DNA of 20,745 bases from Saccoglossus kowalevskii (taxonomy: Eukaryota; Hemichordata; Enteropneusta; Harrimaniidae), in assembly GCF_000003605.2 (NCBI RefSeq), contig NW_003147776.1:79490-100234 (forward strand). Reading direction: 5' to 3'. The notes beneath the pieces are model-generated. The model worked only from the letters and a program-made list of their open reading frames with translations, was not told the origin of the DNA and made no database searches. Positions 8,400 through 18,505 of this stretch are shown in pieces. The stretch's first letter is position 1. Every line of letters begins with the position of its first letter. The translations under genes were made by a program, and so were the position numbers.

Positions 8400-9050
8400 A
8401 CATTGCTTCTCTTTCCCGTGCTTTTGCCATTCGAACCCGTCACAAATATCTTAATGAGTCTGATGCCCCCAGTTCATACTTTTTCAAACTTGAGAAACTA
8501 AATAGACATAAGGAAAGCGATAGCTTATATTCAGCAGGGAAATGGCCGTCTAAATGAAGACACTTGTGAGATACTTAGTATCACTCGAAATTTTATGCAT
8601 CCCATTACACACGCGATAACATAGATGAGAATCCACAACTTACTATTCTTGAAGGGATGCCAGATCTCTGTGAAACAGATCGTGAAAACCTTGATGAAAC
8701 CTTTTCTTTTGAAGAAGTTACGAAAACAGTTAAAGTTTTTTTCCTGTGGGCACACTCCTGGATTTTTTTTCGAACATTTTGGAATATCATTAGTAGAGGC
8801 ATTCGTCAAGGATGCTCACTCTCCACACCTTATATGTCATTGCCACAGAGCCGTTACTCCATAAAATCAGACAGGATAAAACATCACAGGTATTGTAATC
8901 CACCAGAGTAACGAAATACACAGCAAACTGACAGCATATGCTGACGACATATAAATATTCATTACACGCAAACAAGACTTGGTTGGAAATATATGAGAGT
9001 ACATTGAATTCCAAAATCAACTTTCAAAAGTCAGAGGGAATATGGGTTGT
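8400..9050 (+). pseudogene. Reverse-transcriptase fragment with fused ends (core deleted)
   Basis: Before the RT core, YFFKLEKLNRHKESDSLYSAG, then LNEDTCEILSITRNFYASHY, then LCETDRENLDETFSFEEVTK match the usual 'YFF.LEK....', 'EIL....FY..LY' and 'E.E.PIT..E' sequence that precedes the palm. At about 8760-8790 the text EFF-like FFRTFWNII, normally the 'SPG.DGLP.EFY..FW' region, runs straight into GIRQGCSLS, normally the 'G.RQGCPLSP' motif some 150 residues further on. The YRPISLLN and motif A region is therefore missing. After it come a shifted ADDI-like stretch near 8938-8952 and KSEGIW. The fragment cannot encode an active polymerase. Confidence 0.8.
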
Positions 9051-9119
9051 CAGCTGGCGAAACATCAACAGCTCTCTCCTGGGTATTAAGTGGACCTGTA
9101 CGGGCTAAGACAGTCATAG

Positions 9120-10115
9120 ACAAACACTGGACTGAATTAAAGCAAAAAGTTGAAAAAATTGAGTTTTAGGCGTTTTTTAGGCGTTTTGCCCCTGCAATGT
9201 CTTTCAGAGGGCGTGCACTGGTAATAAACAATTTGCTTTATCCCAGTATTTTTATAGCTTTTATAGTTTGTCACCGTCCCCTAATATTGTTTCCCCACTT
9301 CAAGGTTCTTTGTAAACTTTTTTTTTGGCAAGGCCGACACTGAGTGCAGGCGGAAACTTTGTATTTGCACAGAGAAAATGGTGGGCAATATGTCACACAC
9401 TTACCATCTCGCATTGACATTATGCACCTTGAGTACGTGCAACGGTATTTATACTCCGATTATGATGATCGTGTATTAAATTTACAGATTATTTTTTTTT
9501 TCAATCTAGCCGGTAATCTGTCGTATGCAAACACTTATTATGCACTACACTCTACTGAATTTCATTAACTTCCTGCATTTACTCTGACTTGCTACGCTGT
9601 TGGAAATCACTTGCCAAGAAGTGAATTTTTAATGACTCAAACGTTACCGACATTCTTGCGGAATCATTGTTTAACAACCCACATATTTTTCATCCAGTGC
9701 GGAATGGACCATTTCTTTTAAAACACTTCGCCACCGCGGGCGGTTGGAGGGTACACGACCTGTTTGGCTTTCAAAATAACACCTGGCTGTCAGCGCTTTT
9801 TAGTTGTTAATAAAGTCAATATACACTCCAGACGCATACTTGACCTTAGTTTGGATGTTGTGCATAATGGTACTCCTGGTAAATGGAAAGCAATCGTAAA
9901 TACAAAATTAGAAGACAACTTGATAAATCAACCTTTATTCAGTTTGAGTTTTCAGCTACATTTCTAAGGTGAGCTGAATTTGCCACTATACAAACTTCAA
10001 AAAGGCGCTACATACAAATACCTCATAGCGGTTCTGAACAAAACTCGTCATTCGGATAGACTTGAAAATGTGTGGCGTGATCTACTGACCTTGCCTTCAT
10101 GCCTAGGCTTTTTGT
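9120..10115 (+). pseudogene. C-terminal region of Tx1-like LINE ORF2, decayed
   Basis: Recognisable pieces in shifting frames include HWTELKQKVEKIEF, RGRALVINNLLYPSIF, FFWQGRH, an EGGQ-like ENGGQYVTHL, LEYVQRYLYSD, FFFNLAGNLSYANTYYAL, LAKK, HPVRNGPFLLKHF, GGWRVHDLFGF and YKYLIAVLNKTRHSDRLENVWRDLL. The order matches Tx1-type elements, in which this long region follows RT. At least one TAG/TGA and several frameshifts occur. The terminal zinc-knuckle segment usually found after WR..L is absent. Confidence 0.75.
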
Positions 10116-10231
10116 TTTATTTTACCCGTGAATCAAATATCACTATATCTAGTCTACATATAGATTGTCACAATACTGCACCATATTTGCACGTATTATT
10201 TATTTTTCTATGACACAATACTATACCTAGT

Positions 10232-10347
10232 CTATCATAAATCTGCACGTTAAAACTATTGTCAAAAACATTTCTATCGTAAGTCTGCACGTTAAAACTA
10301 TTGTCCAAAACATTTCTATCGTGAGTCTGCACATTATATCTTTTGAC
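10232..10347. repeat. 42-bp tandem repeat (2.7 copies)
   Basis: CTATCGTAAGTCTGCACG followed by TTAAAACTATTG and CAAAACATTT starts at 10232, 10274 and 10316, an exact 42-bp spacing. Because 42 is a multiple of 3, the minus strand shows a 14-residue repeat (DRNVFDNSFNVQTY), which does not by itself indicate a gene. Confidence 0.9.
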
Positions 10348-10349
10348 CA

Positions 10350-12150
10350 AAGACACGATGTTACACCCCACACACTATAGCTGTTTGCCCAGTAATTAAC
10401 ACTTGTGCCGTGATTATGGATTTTTATTTACAAATACGTTTGAATAGTATGTCTTTGATGATATATGTATTAGTTACATATATATTGCCCTAAACCTTCA
10501 ATGTGTTTGTCAGATCTATTTAGCATATTCACGCGGAACGTTTATAGGCATAATTGATATGAGAAGTATTCAAATAAAAGGACATGAGCTGAGATTGCTT
10601 TTTTCTTATTTCATGATATATGTTTGAATCTCTATGACATTATATATCAGGACGTGTTTGTTGAACAATATTTGTTTCTGTGACATTCAATTGCGTTCTT
10701 ATATCCACATACACTTATGGATGTGAGAAAGTATTGATACATTTGCCGATTAACAACAATCTAAATTGAAGATTTTTACATATAGACTACATCACTCTTG
10801 TGTGCACTTCTGTAACAAAGTTCAGATTTAATTAAATTAAAATACCTTGTTATAGGTTTCACATTTTACCTTAACCATTTAACGTATTTCTTGATGGTGT
10901 GACTCAAACAACTCAAGCGAAGTAGGATAAAATTGCAGTTGAAACGTCAAGCGTCGAACAACCCACTGGGATACATAGCTTCTACAACCCCGTTCGTTAA
11001 ATTGTGTTACGCTTGATTTACATTCATTGCATTTTGGTGGCAATTACTCGTTTTTACTAAGTCGATAGAGACGTGCATTCTGTATATTAATTGAATATTA
11101 CATTAATAGTTAAGATGTATTCGACATGGGGCGTAGAATTAATTGTTAACATTTGTGACGGCAGCTAGATCGGAAACGAGGAAGACATACGTAACGGGCG
11201 CCGTTTATATATGATTTGAACTATTTAATTAGTTCACGTTAACGCGCATACCACCACGAATTATTAACTGAAGAAAATATTGCGCTTATTTTTTTCTCAG
11301 GTGATCAAAGTAACATGCCATGAGTTTATAACACCGATCGTTTGATCCACCTTTATCATGTGAGTTTCGATTCTGGTATAATTAAAAAAATACAGAATGG
11401 TAATATTATATAGAGTGGAATAAGCGGTAGCTTATCACACACAACTATTTGCTGTTGCACATTGATTCGTTGTAGACACAGTAGTGCATGGTACACATCA
11501 TTCAAATTATATGCAGTGTTAGACAATACGCAACTACAGAGAATTAGCTTTTTTGTATCTTCCACACAAGCAGCAAACTAGTTCCTTTGGAAGATAACAC
11601 TATCGGTATTTTATTGATATTATAATGCTTATATGTAACAAGAGTAAAATTAATAAAACGATTTTTTGTTGGTCTCCGTTACGAATTGTTCACTCTTGAT
11701 CTTCTGATTTTTCTTAGATTACACAAATATTAATAATGCATTTATTGGAAACGTTAGTTGCTTTGATTTTTAAAATTAAATTGGAATAACCAATAATTGA
11801 TATGACTAGCATGTATTATTGATTGCGTGCGTGTGCTTTATTTGAATGCGGTGTGGCATATGTCACGAATTGGTTTGCCTTATATACTGCGATTTTAGAC
11901 ATATATACTATATATATTGTGGCTTAACACTACTTGTTCTTTCTCTCTCATGGCCAACCAAATCATGATCAATTTGAGATAAATAGAGGGTTTATCAATT
12001 GTTTGTTTATAACGTATTTTAAAAAAAGACATGCGTGTGTACATTGTATATACGTAGTACTCATATAATTCGAATACATGGAAGTCGTGCACATTACAAA
12101 TGTGAAAAGAAACATTCACGTTTACTAATATATTTAAAACCCATTTTTAC
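10350..12150. other. Unassigned AT-rich stretch
   Basis: About 1.8 kb with no coding region, RNA gene or repeat I can support. Two acceptor-like sites with T-rich tracts occur (ending at 11300 and 12152); only the second is listed separately. Minus-strand short frames at 11356-11565 and 11895-12119 show no recognisable features. Confidence 0.5.
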
Positions 12151-12152
12151 AG

Positions 12153-12228
12153 GCGACCACATAAGTCGAGAAGCAGCAAAATTCCGGGCTTCTCGGGAGT
12201 CATAGACTGGAATACAACGAGTCACTAA
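12153..12228 (+). CDS. Possible short terminal exon (weak)
   Basis: CCATTTTTACAG ends at 12152 and is followed by sequence clearly richer in GC than its surroundings. Two frames stay open: one ends at TAG 12203-12205 (DHISREAAKFRASRES) and the other at TAA 12226-12228 (SSKIPGFSGVIDWNTTSH at its end). A perfect 8-bp stem (CGAGAAGC 12167-12174 with GCTTCTCG 12188-12195) lies inside. There is no partner exon in view and no family match, so this is only a candidate. Confidence 0.2.
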
Positions 12229-12324
12229 ACATGTAATTCCTACAGTTCATGTAGCCTGTTAATGTATGAAGTGATAATCCCCCCTACAAATAAACAACGT
12301 AACTGCGTAATGTATGATTGCATG

Positions 12325-12598
12325 CATATATAATAATGTACCAATGCATATATAGTAAGGTACCAATACACATATAATAAGATACCAATACATATATAAT
12401 AAGGTACCAATACATATATAATAAGGTACCAATACATATATAATAAGATACCAATATATATAATAAGGTACCAATACATATATAATAAGGTACCAATACA
12501 TATATAATAAGGTACCAATACATATATAATAAGATACCAATATATATATATATATATAAGGTACCAATATATATATAATAAGGTACCAATGCATATAT
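12325..12598. repeat. 22-bp minisatellite with GGTACC sites (about 12 copies)
   Basis: The unit GGTACCAATACATATATAAT plus AA is repeated with two main variants, GGTACC and GATACC, and shorter or longer TA runs (including a TA dinucleotide expansion near 12541-12558). All three minus-strand frames read through as Tyr/Ile/Leu-rich peptides, which is a by-product of the unit. It is flanked by unrelated AT-rich DNA. Confidence 0.97.
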
Positions 12599-12599
12599 T

Positions 12600-13364
12600 T
12601 TATTAAAGTCTCAAGTTCAAAGGCATTTTCTCGTCTATCGTAATATTCTAACGTAATGATGTATGCCCATTAACACATTATTACGTTATATAGTCACACC
12701 AGATGCGTGCAAGCGTACATGCGTACAAAACAAATGCTACGTATGTATCCACGTGTTATATACAATAGGACTTTTGTTGCATTTTTGTGGTATATAATGA
12801 TGTCATATTACACCGAGTGTGACATAGAAGTACACCCGTAATGATTATAAACACCGACAACGTCTTTCGGCATTGAGATCATTACATGACAAGTGAAGCG
12901 TATTGACCAGACAACAACAAAGAACAATAACAACAATACTCAAGTTATCACTATCTCAATTTGTTACCTCTTTCATAAATCCAGCTAGCTTTACATTACA
13001 CCAAATTCTTCTCATACTGTAAATCACTCACCGTACATCAGTATGTTTTTAATAAATATTTTAAATTCGGTTGCATACTGCCCTCCATGTTTTACCGGTG
13101 ACCATGCCATGTACTTTTGTTTTCATCATGTGAGTCACGCCTATGAATTATAGGAAATGAGTTCAGTTATTCAAATAGTTTCCCCTTCGATAATGTCTAA
13201 GTGTATCATAGGGCATTGGTTTGCTGTATATCGGCTTGATACAATGAGGGCTGACTGGATTGCAATATCAAGCACGAGCTGGCTGGTTTTTATTTCTTTC
13301 CATTTTGTTATGAATCTTCGCGGATTAATACATTTCGGTTTTAGTATCCTTTATTCTATGTTTT
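12600..13364. other. Unassigned stretch
   Basis: AT-rich, with an ACA/AAC-rich run near 12912-12945 and no gene that I can support. The 78-codon frame at 13157-13393 lacks recognisable features and runs into the candidate LTR. Confidence 0.5.
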
Positions 13365-13480
13365 TGTCATATTACCTCAAACCCTGCAAATAGAAGTGTG
13401 CACGGAATCATGGGAAGAAACAGTGTGTATTGCCGTGTGATAACTTTCATAAAGGAGATTGATAGGTCATACTAATTTTC

Positions 13481-13610
13481 AAAACTGGAAGGACAGTTGG
13501 AATCTACCAGGTGTGCTTTTCATTTACGTAACAAGGGGTGTTTACAACTTTGAAAGGTCAATTGGAATCTGCCAGGTGTGCTTGTGATTTACATAGCAAA
13601 AGATGTTTAC
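13481..13610. repeat. 65-bp tandem duplication in U3-like region
   Basis: TTGGAATCT..CCAGGTGTGCTT..ATTTAC occurs at 13497 and 13562, and GTTTAC recurs at the same 65-bp offset. The two copies differ at several positions. Duplicated enhancer blocks in this position are common in LTR U3 regions. Confidence 0.75.
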
Positions 13611-13703
13611 GATCTACTGACTTGCCTACGTGAGACAGCTTCTAGCATGACCACATTCTAATTGGCTCATGTGGAAACCCAGGTGGTGTATCTGAAATTT
13701 GCC

Positions 13704-13711
13704 TATAAATA
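13704..13711 (+). promoter_or_regulatory. TATA box (TATAAATA)
   Basis: GCCTATAAATAGGC is a full TATA consensus. An initiator-like TTTCATTTTC lies about 30 nt downstream, so a start site near 13738-13741 is expected. It would drive transcription to the right, from the LTR candidate. Confidence 0.5.
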
Positions 13712-14067
13712 GGCTCGGCTGAGGACAGTTGTGGTCTTTCATTTTCACTGAGTACACTGTGTGTTATTGCTGCGAAATTGTCTGACAAGTGATACAGGCT
13801 TCAACCATCATTCTGTTAGACTTGTATGAACTGCTCTGTGATCTCCTGCTTTCAGCGATGCCCTCCAGAATAACAGCGTTCCTCTTCAAGCAAGACTCCT
13901 GTATTTCTTAGTTTTTGTGTTGCAGAAGCCATTGACTGTCATTCATCTCTACAACCTGCAACTGTGAGTTATCAACAATGCCCACACCTGGGCAATCCAC
14001 TATTTTAGTGACTTCATTCATTGTATTTTTCTGTGCTTTATTTCTTGTAATTATTTTATAATTGGGT

Positions 14068-14073
14068 ATTAAA
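14068..14073 (+). terminator. ATTAAA poly(A) signal candidate
   Basis: ATTAAA is followed within 30 nt by GT/T-rich sequence (TTGATATGTTGGTGTATGTG), a reasonable downstream element. It lies about 330 nt after the predicted start site, which would define an R region. Confidence 0.35.
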
Positions 14074-14225
14074 GCCATGAGCTTTAACTTGATATGTTGG
14101 TGTATGTGTACTTTATTTCCAGTAGTATTGTCTTGTCTATTCCATTCTAGCAGTGAACCCTCTGTCCAGTGTGAGTTTTGTGGGTGGCCCTCTCAATTAC
14201 AATAGGCAGGCCTTGTACTATGACA

Positions 14226-14613
14226 GCTGGTAACGTTCAAATCAGTCCTGTATTTTGTTTTGCACCAGTTAAACCATTTTAGTTGATTTTGCTCAATGTC
14301 AATTCTGAGATAATAGTGCTATTCTGTGTCTTAATTGGAATATGTTAATTTAGTGATGTCATGTTACCCAGCCAGGTGTCAGCTGTCAATGCGTGCACAT
14401 TGACCTACATATGTGAGACATGATAATTATTGTACTTCTTTTGTATAAGAACTGGTGACTGAATGCCTATTCATATTGGTAAATGTTGTATAGTAGGATT
14501 TAGCTGGAATTTCGAAATATTATTTCTCCTTGTTCTTTTTCATGTTATGAAGGTTACGGGAACATTATATTCACTTGGTGTTTTATTGAAATTATCTATT
14601 GCCCTTGCCTTTG
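14226..14613. other. Unassigned stretch before the 21-bp array
   Basis: No gene is seen. A GTCAATG/CATTGAC inverted pair lies at 14385-14404. The open frame starting at 14463 simply runs into the 21-bp array. Confidence 0.5.
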
Positions 14614-16650
14614 AAGTCTTTACTGACCGAAATACAAGCTTTACTGAACGAATGACAACCATTACTGACCAAATAAAAACTTTCACTAACCGAAAGACAG
14701 CACTGACTGACCGAATGACGACCTTTACTGACCGAAACACAATCTTTACTGATTGAATGAAAACTTTTACTGACCAAATGAAACATTACTGGGCGAATGA
14801 CAATCTTTACTGGCCAAACGACTGCATTTACTAAGCGAATCACATTCTTTACTGACCGAATGACAGAAGCTACCGATCAGATGGCAACCATTACTAACCG
14901 AATGACAATATTTACTGACTGAACGACACCTTTACTGACTGGATGACACCATTATTGACAGAATCCACAATCTTTATTGACCAAATCACTACCTTAACTG
15001 ACCGGCTTTCAGCATTTACTGGCCGAATGACAGTATTTACTGAACGGCTTTCAGCATTTACTGGCCGAATGACAGTATTTACTGAACGGCTTACAGCATT
15101 TACTGGCCGAATGACAGTATTTACTGAACGGCTTACAGCATTTACTGGCCGAATGACAGTATTTACTGAACGGCTTACAGCATTTACTGGCCGAATGACA
15201 TCATTTACCCACCGACTGACAAACTCAACAGACAAAAACACATCATTTACTGACCGAATGACAACCTTTACTGAACGATTAACAGCATTCACTGGCTTGA
15301 TGACAAATTTTCTGAACAAAAGACAGCATTTACCAACTGAATGACTACTTTTACTGATCAAATGACAGCATTGACTAACCAAATCACAACCATTCCCGTC
15401 CAGATGACACATGTACTGACCAAATGACAGCATTTACCCACAGAATGACAAACTCGACAGGCCGTAACACAGCATTTATTGACCGGATGATAACCCTTTA
15501 CTGAACGATTGATATCGCTGACTGAGAGAATGACAATCCTTACTGACTGAATGACAACCTTTACTGAGAGTAAAACAACATCAAATACCCGGATGACAAC
15601 CTTTATTGACCGAATCACACAACTATTCCCGGCCAAATGACACTTTTACTGACCAAATGACTACTTTTACTGACCAAATGACGGCATTTACTCACAGAAT
15701 GACAAACACTACAGGCCGGAACACAGCATTTATTGACCGCATTTACTGACCGAATGACAGAATTTGCTGACCAGATTACTGAATCGACTGGCCGAATGAC
15801 ATCATTTACTGACCGGATGACGACCAATATTGACCGAATCACGACCTTTACTGACGAAATGACTACTTTTAATGATCGAATGACAGCATTTACTGAGCAA
15901 AACACAACTTTTACTGACCAAATGACAGCATTTACCCACCGAATGACAAACTCTACTGGCCGAAAGACGGCATTTATTGACCGGATGATAACCTTTACAG
16001 AACGATTGACAGCATTTACTGATTGGATGATACCTTTATTGACAGAATAACAACATTAACTGTCCGACCAGATGACAACATTGACTGGCCGACTGACAAC
16101 ATTGACTGGCCGGATTACAATCTTCATTGACAGGATGATAACCTTTATTGACTAGATGACACCCATACTGACTGAATGACACATTTCCTGACCAAATCAC
16201 AACCTTTCCTGACCACATGACAGCATTTACGCACCGAATCACAATCTTTCCTGACCGCATGACAGCATTTACGCACCGAATCACAAACTCTACTGGCCGA
16301 AATAAAGAATTTATTGAGCGGATGATAATCTTTACTTGCCGAAACACAGCATTTACTAGCTGGTTGGTAAATTTTCCGACCGAATGTCAGCATATTCTGA
16401 CCGAATGATAAACTTTAATGTCAGAATGACAGCATTTGCTGATCAAAACACAACCATTCCTGGCCAAATGACAGAATTTACTGACCGGATGACTGCTTTT
16501 AATTATGGAATGACAGCATTTACTGAGCAAAACACAAACTTTACTCACCGAATAACAAACTCTACAGGCCGACAGAATTTAGTGACCGAACGACAACCTT
16601 TACTTGCCGAAACACAGTATTTATTGACAGGATGATAACCTTTACTGAAT
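14614..16650. repeat. 21-bp minisatellite array, left part (about 97 units)
   Basis: The unit TTTACTGACCGAATGACAGC plus one base is repeated head-to-tail over 2 kb with substitutions, mostly at the GACC/GGCC/GAAC and CAGCA/CAACC positions. Because 21 is divisible by 3, every frame shows heptapeptide repeats (FTDRMTA forward, VIRSVNA reverse), and several ORFs of 60-170 codons result on both strands. Stops are scattered and the forward open stretches are not all in the same frame, so indels have not been selected against. I read it as a non-coding satellite. A recurrent longer pattern (CC..CGAATGACAAACTC followed by a CATTTATTGACCGGATGATAA block) returns every 230-340 bp. Confidence 0.95.
15003..15203. 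repeat. 42-bp higher-order repeat (4.8 copies)
   Basis: The dimer of a CGGCTTWCAGCATTTACTG unit and a GCCGAATGACAGTATTTACTG unit starts at 15003, 15045, 15087, 15129 and 15171, always 42 bp apart and nearly identical. This is the most recently homogenised part of the 21-bp array. Confidence 0.95.
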
Positions 16651-16727
16651 AAATAATAACTTTATTTAATTAAGCGCAACAATTCCAACATATGAAGATC
16701 AAAGGCGCTGATACAATAAACAATCAG

Positions 16728-18505
16728 TCAAATATTAAAAGCACATTGAAATAAGTGCGTTTTCAGTCTGGATTTAAAAATGTCTACTGAAGGACTAGAA
16801 CGAACAGACAGAGGTAATTCATTAAAAAGTTTAGGACCTAAATTTTCAAAAGCACGGTCTTTGTATAACACCTTGGACTTTTTACTACTCATCTGACGAG
16901 TTTTAATAAGAAACTTCGATTCAGATCTTAAACTACGACTCGGTACATAAAATTCGATTAATTCACATAGATAATTTGGGGCAAAACCATACAAAGATTT
17001 ATACACTAGTAAAAGTAATTTGAAATTGATTCTTTGTACAACTGGTAACCAATGAAGTTTAATAAAAATGTCTGTAATGTGGTCATATTTTCGAGCACGT
17101 GCTGCTGAATTTTGTACACTAATAAGATGTTTTATCTTAGTTACAGGGAGACCAGACAATAATGAATTACAGCTGTCTGAACGAGAAGATATGAAAGCAT
17201 CAACCAACTTGCCAGTATCAGATTGGGATAATGATTTGCGAATACGATTAATATTTTTTAGATGGGAATATCCAGATCTACAAATAGTAGAAATGTGTGT
17301 TTCCATAGATAGATGCGAATCAAACAAGACACCTAACTTGACGAAGCACTAACCAATTCTTCACTAAATGCGATACTAGACAAAGAACTCGAGTCTTGTG
17401 AGAAACTTCCAGACGACATGGACACAAATTCAGTTTTCGACACATTCAAAAGTAGGAAATTACAAGACGTCCAATCGCTAACATCTTGAATACATGTTTT
17501 GAAGTATCACCCGGGTGCGAATTTGATCATCTTCAGAAACCGATAAATAAATCTGTGTGTCATCGGCGTAAAAATGATATTTTACGCCGTGACATCGCAA
17601 TAACTCGTCCAATGGACGCATGTACATTGAGAACAATAATGGCCCTAAAACGGAGCCCCGTGGAACACCGGTTTATAATATAGACGTCATATCAGAAAAT
17701 ACTTTTCCAATTTTCACTTTTTGAATGGGTTACTCAAATACGACTCAAACCATTTAATGAGACCATTCAAACCAAAATTTGATCTCAACCTATCGATGAG
17801 AATCCTATGATTCACAGTATCAAAAGCGGCTGAAAGATCCAAAAGTACGAGAGCAACTGAATTATCAATACTGCATAGTACATCATTAGCGACCCCACTC
17901 GTTTCAGTGCTATGTGCGGCCCGATACGCTGATTGAAACTCTTCATACAACGAATAATTGTCTAAATGTTGTTTCACTCTGGATGCAACGACACGTTCAA
18001 GGACTTTAGATATAAAAGACAAATTAGAAATCGGTCGATACTTTTTCAGTATATTTGAATCCAACGATGCTTTCTTGAGCAGAGGTTTAATCAGCGCACA
18101 TTTCATTTTCTCAGCAGTCCAAATCACACGAAGCCGACGACGATTTTTTTATAATTTTAATCATTTCATCCTCCGTGGCTGATTCAAAACATTCCATTGC
18201 ATCACCAGAGCACTTGTGCAGTTCGTTAAAACGGTTTCCATTCAATAAATTTATATTTACTCCTTGATTGAATTTCTTAATCTTGTCCACGAAAAACATG
18301 CTAAACAAATTCGCTAAATTTATTTTGTTATCGTGAATCGGCAACGAATTCAAATTATTTGTCGAGCCTAGAAGACCATTTACGATGGAAAACAGTTTCT
18401 TTTGGTCACCATTACAATCCGCGATCTTATCAGCGAAATAACTCCTACTTGATACTTCAATAAGATCATTAACCTTATTTCGTGTAGATTTGGCGATGGA
18501 CAGTT
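16728..18505 (-). pseudogene. LINE reverse-transcriptase ORF, frameshifted, with a deletion
   Basis: The minus-strand order follows the CR1/L2/Jockey superfamily. The pre-RT block RSYFADKIADCNGDQKKLF (about 18445-18390) is followed by NLFSMFF and by KKSSSASCDLD near 18130. The frame then changes into MKCALIKPLLKK and YRPISNLSFISKVLERVV. Motif A, LLDLSAAFDTVNH, has its Asp codon at 17819-17821. [13 protein letters not shown] follows just after an in-frame TAA, and the catalytic YADD box is at 17559-17570. The C-terminal part (17327-16728, 199 residues) is intact and contains HLKNINRIRKSLS, LHWLPVVQRINFKLLL and the closing FKSRLKTHLF. Intact elements normally have about 40 residues (PIP..LLK..L..) between SCDLD and MKCAL; these are missing here. 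At least three frame changes and one stop make it inactive. Both catalytic Asp motifs are nevertheless preserved, so decay is moderate. Confidence 0.92.

Larger units (their letters stand above)
7790..10120 (+). mobile_element. Tx1-like LINE remnant with internal RT deletion
   Basis: The order of recognisable pieces is endonuclease (7805-8150), linker and N-terminal RT region (8160-8790), RT motif C side (8790-9050), and a long Tx1-type C-terminal region (9120-10110). The C-terminal block (FRGRALVINNLLYPSIF, then FFWQGRH, then HRENGGQYVTHLPSRIDIM, then QRYLYSD) matches the pattern I know from Tx1-clade elements (RGRVLVLNQLV, FFWSGLHWV, PLKEGGQGL, QRLLYG). Numerous frameshifts and stops are present. 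The part of RT carrying the first catalytic motifs is absent. Sequence similarity ends near WRDLLTLP at 10110, so the 3' end and tail are missing. No flanking target duplication was identified. Confidence 0.8.
13365..14225 (+). mobile_element. Candidate solo LTR (861 bp)
   Basis: TGTCATATTAC at the left and GTACTATGACA at the right are inverted copies with one mismatch and give TG...CA ends. Between them the order is that of an LTR: a 65-bp tandem duplication in the upstream (U3-like) part, a TATA box at 13704, an initiator-like TTTCATT near 13738, and an ATTAAA poly(A) signal at 14068. Two bases after the right end is TGG, the usual first triplet of a primer-binding site, but no gag/pol reading frame follows. 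No 5-bp target duplication is found (GTTTT on the left, GCTGG on the right), so the borders or the identity may be wrong. A host promoter and first exon is the main alternative. Confidence 0.4.

Noticed and set aside
10168-10371. Minus-strand ORF with 14-residue repeats (DRNVFDNSFNVQTY)
   Set aside because: It is explained by the 42-bp tandem repeat, and only 2.7 copies are present without other coding signals.
11301-11345. Possible 15-codon exon after TTTTTTTCTCAG
   Set aside because: Too short, no partner exon and no composition signal beyond a T-rich acceptor-like site.
12240-12594. Three overlapping minus-strand Tyr/Ile-rich ORFs
   Set aside because: All are translations of the 22-bp minisatellite; three frames open at once argues against coding.
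14912-15433. 173-codon minus-strand ORF of VIRSVNA heptads
   Set aside because: It is a by-product of the 21-bp repeat, which keeps all six frames partly open; frames shift between neighbouring stretches.
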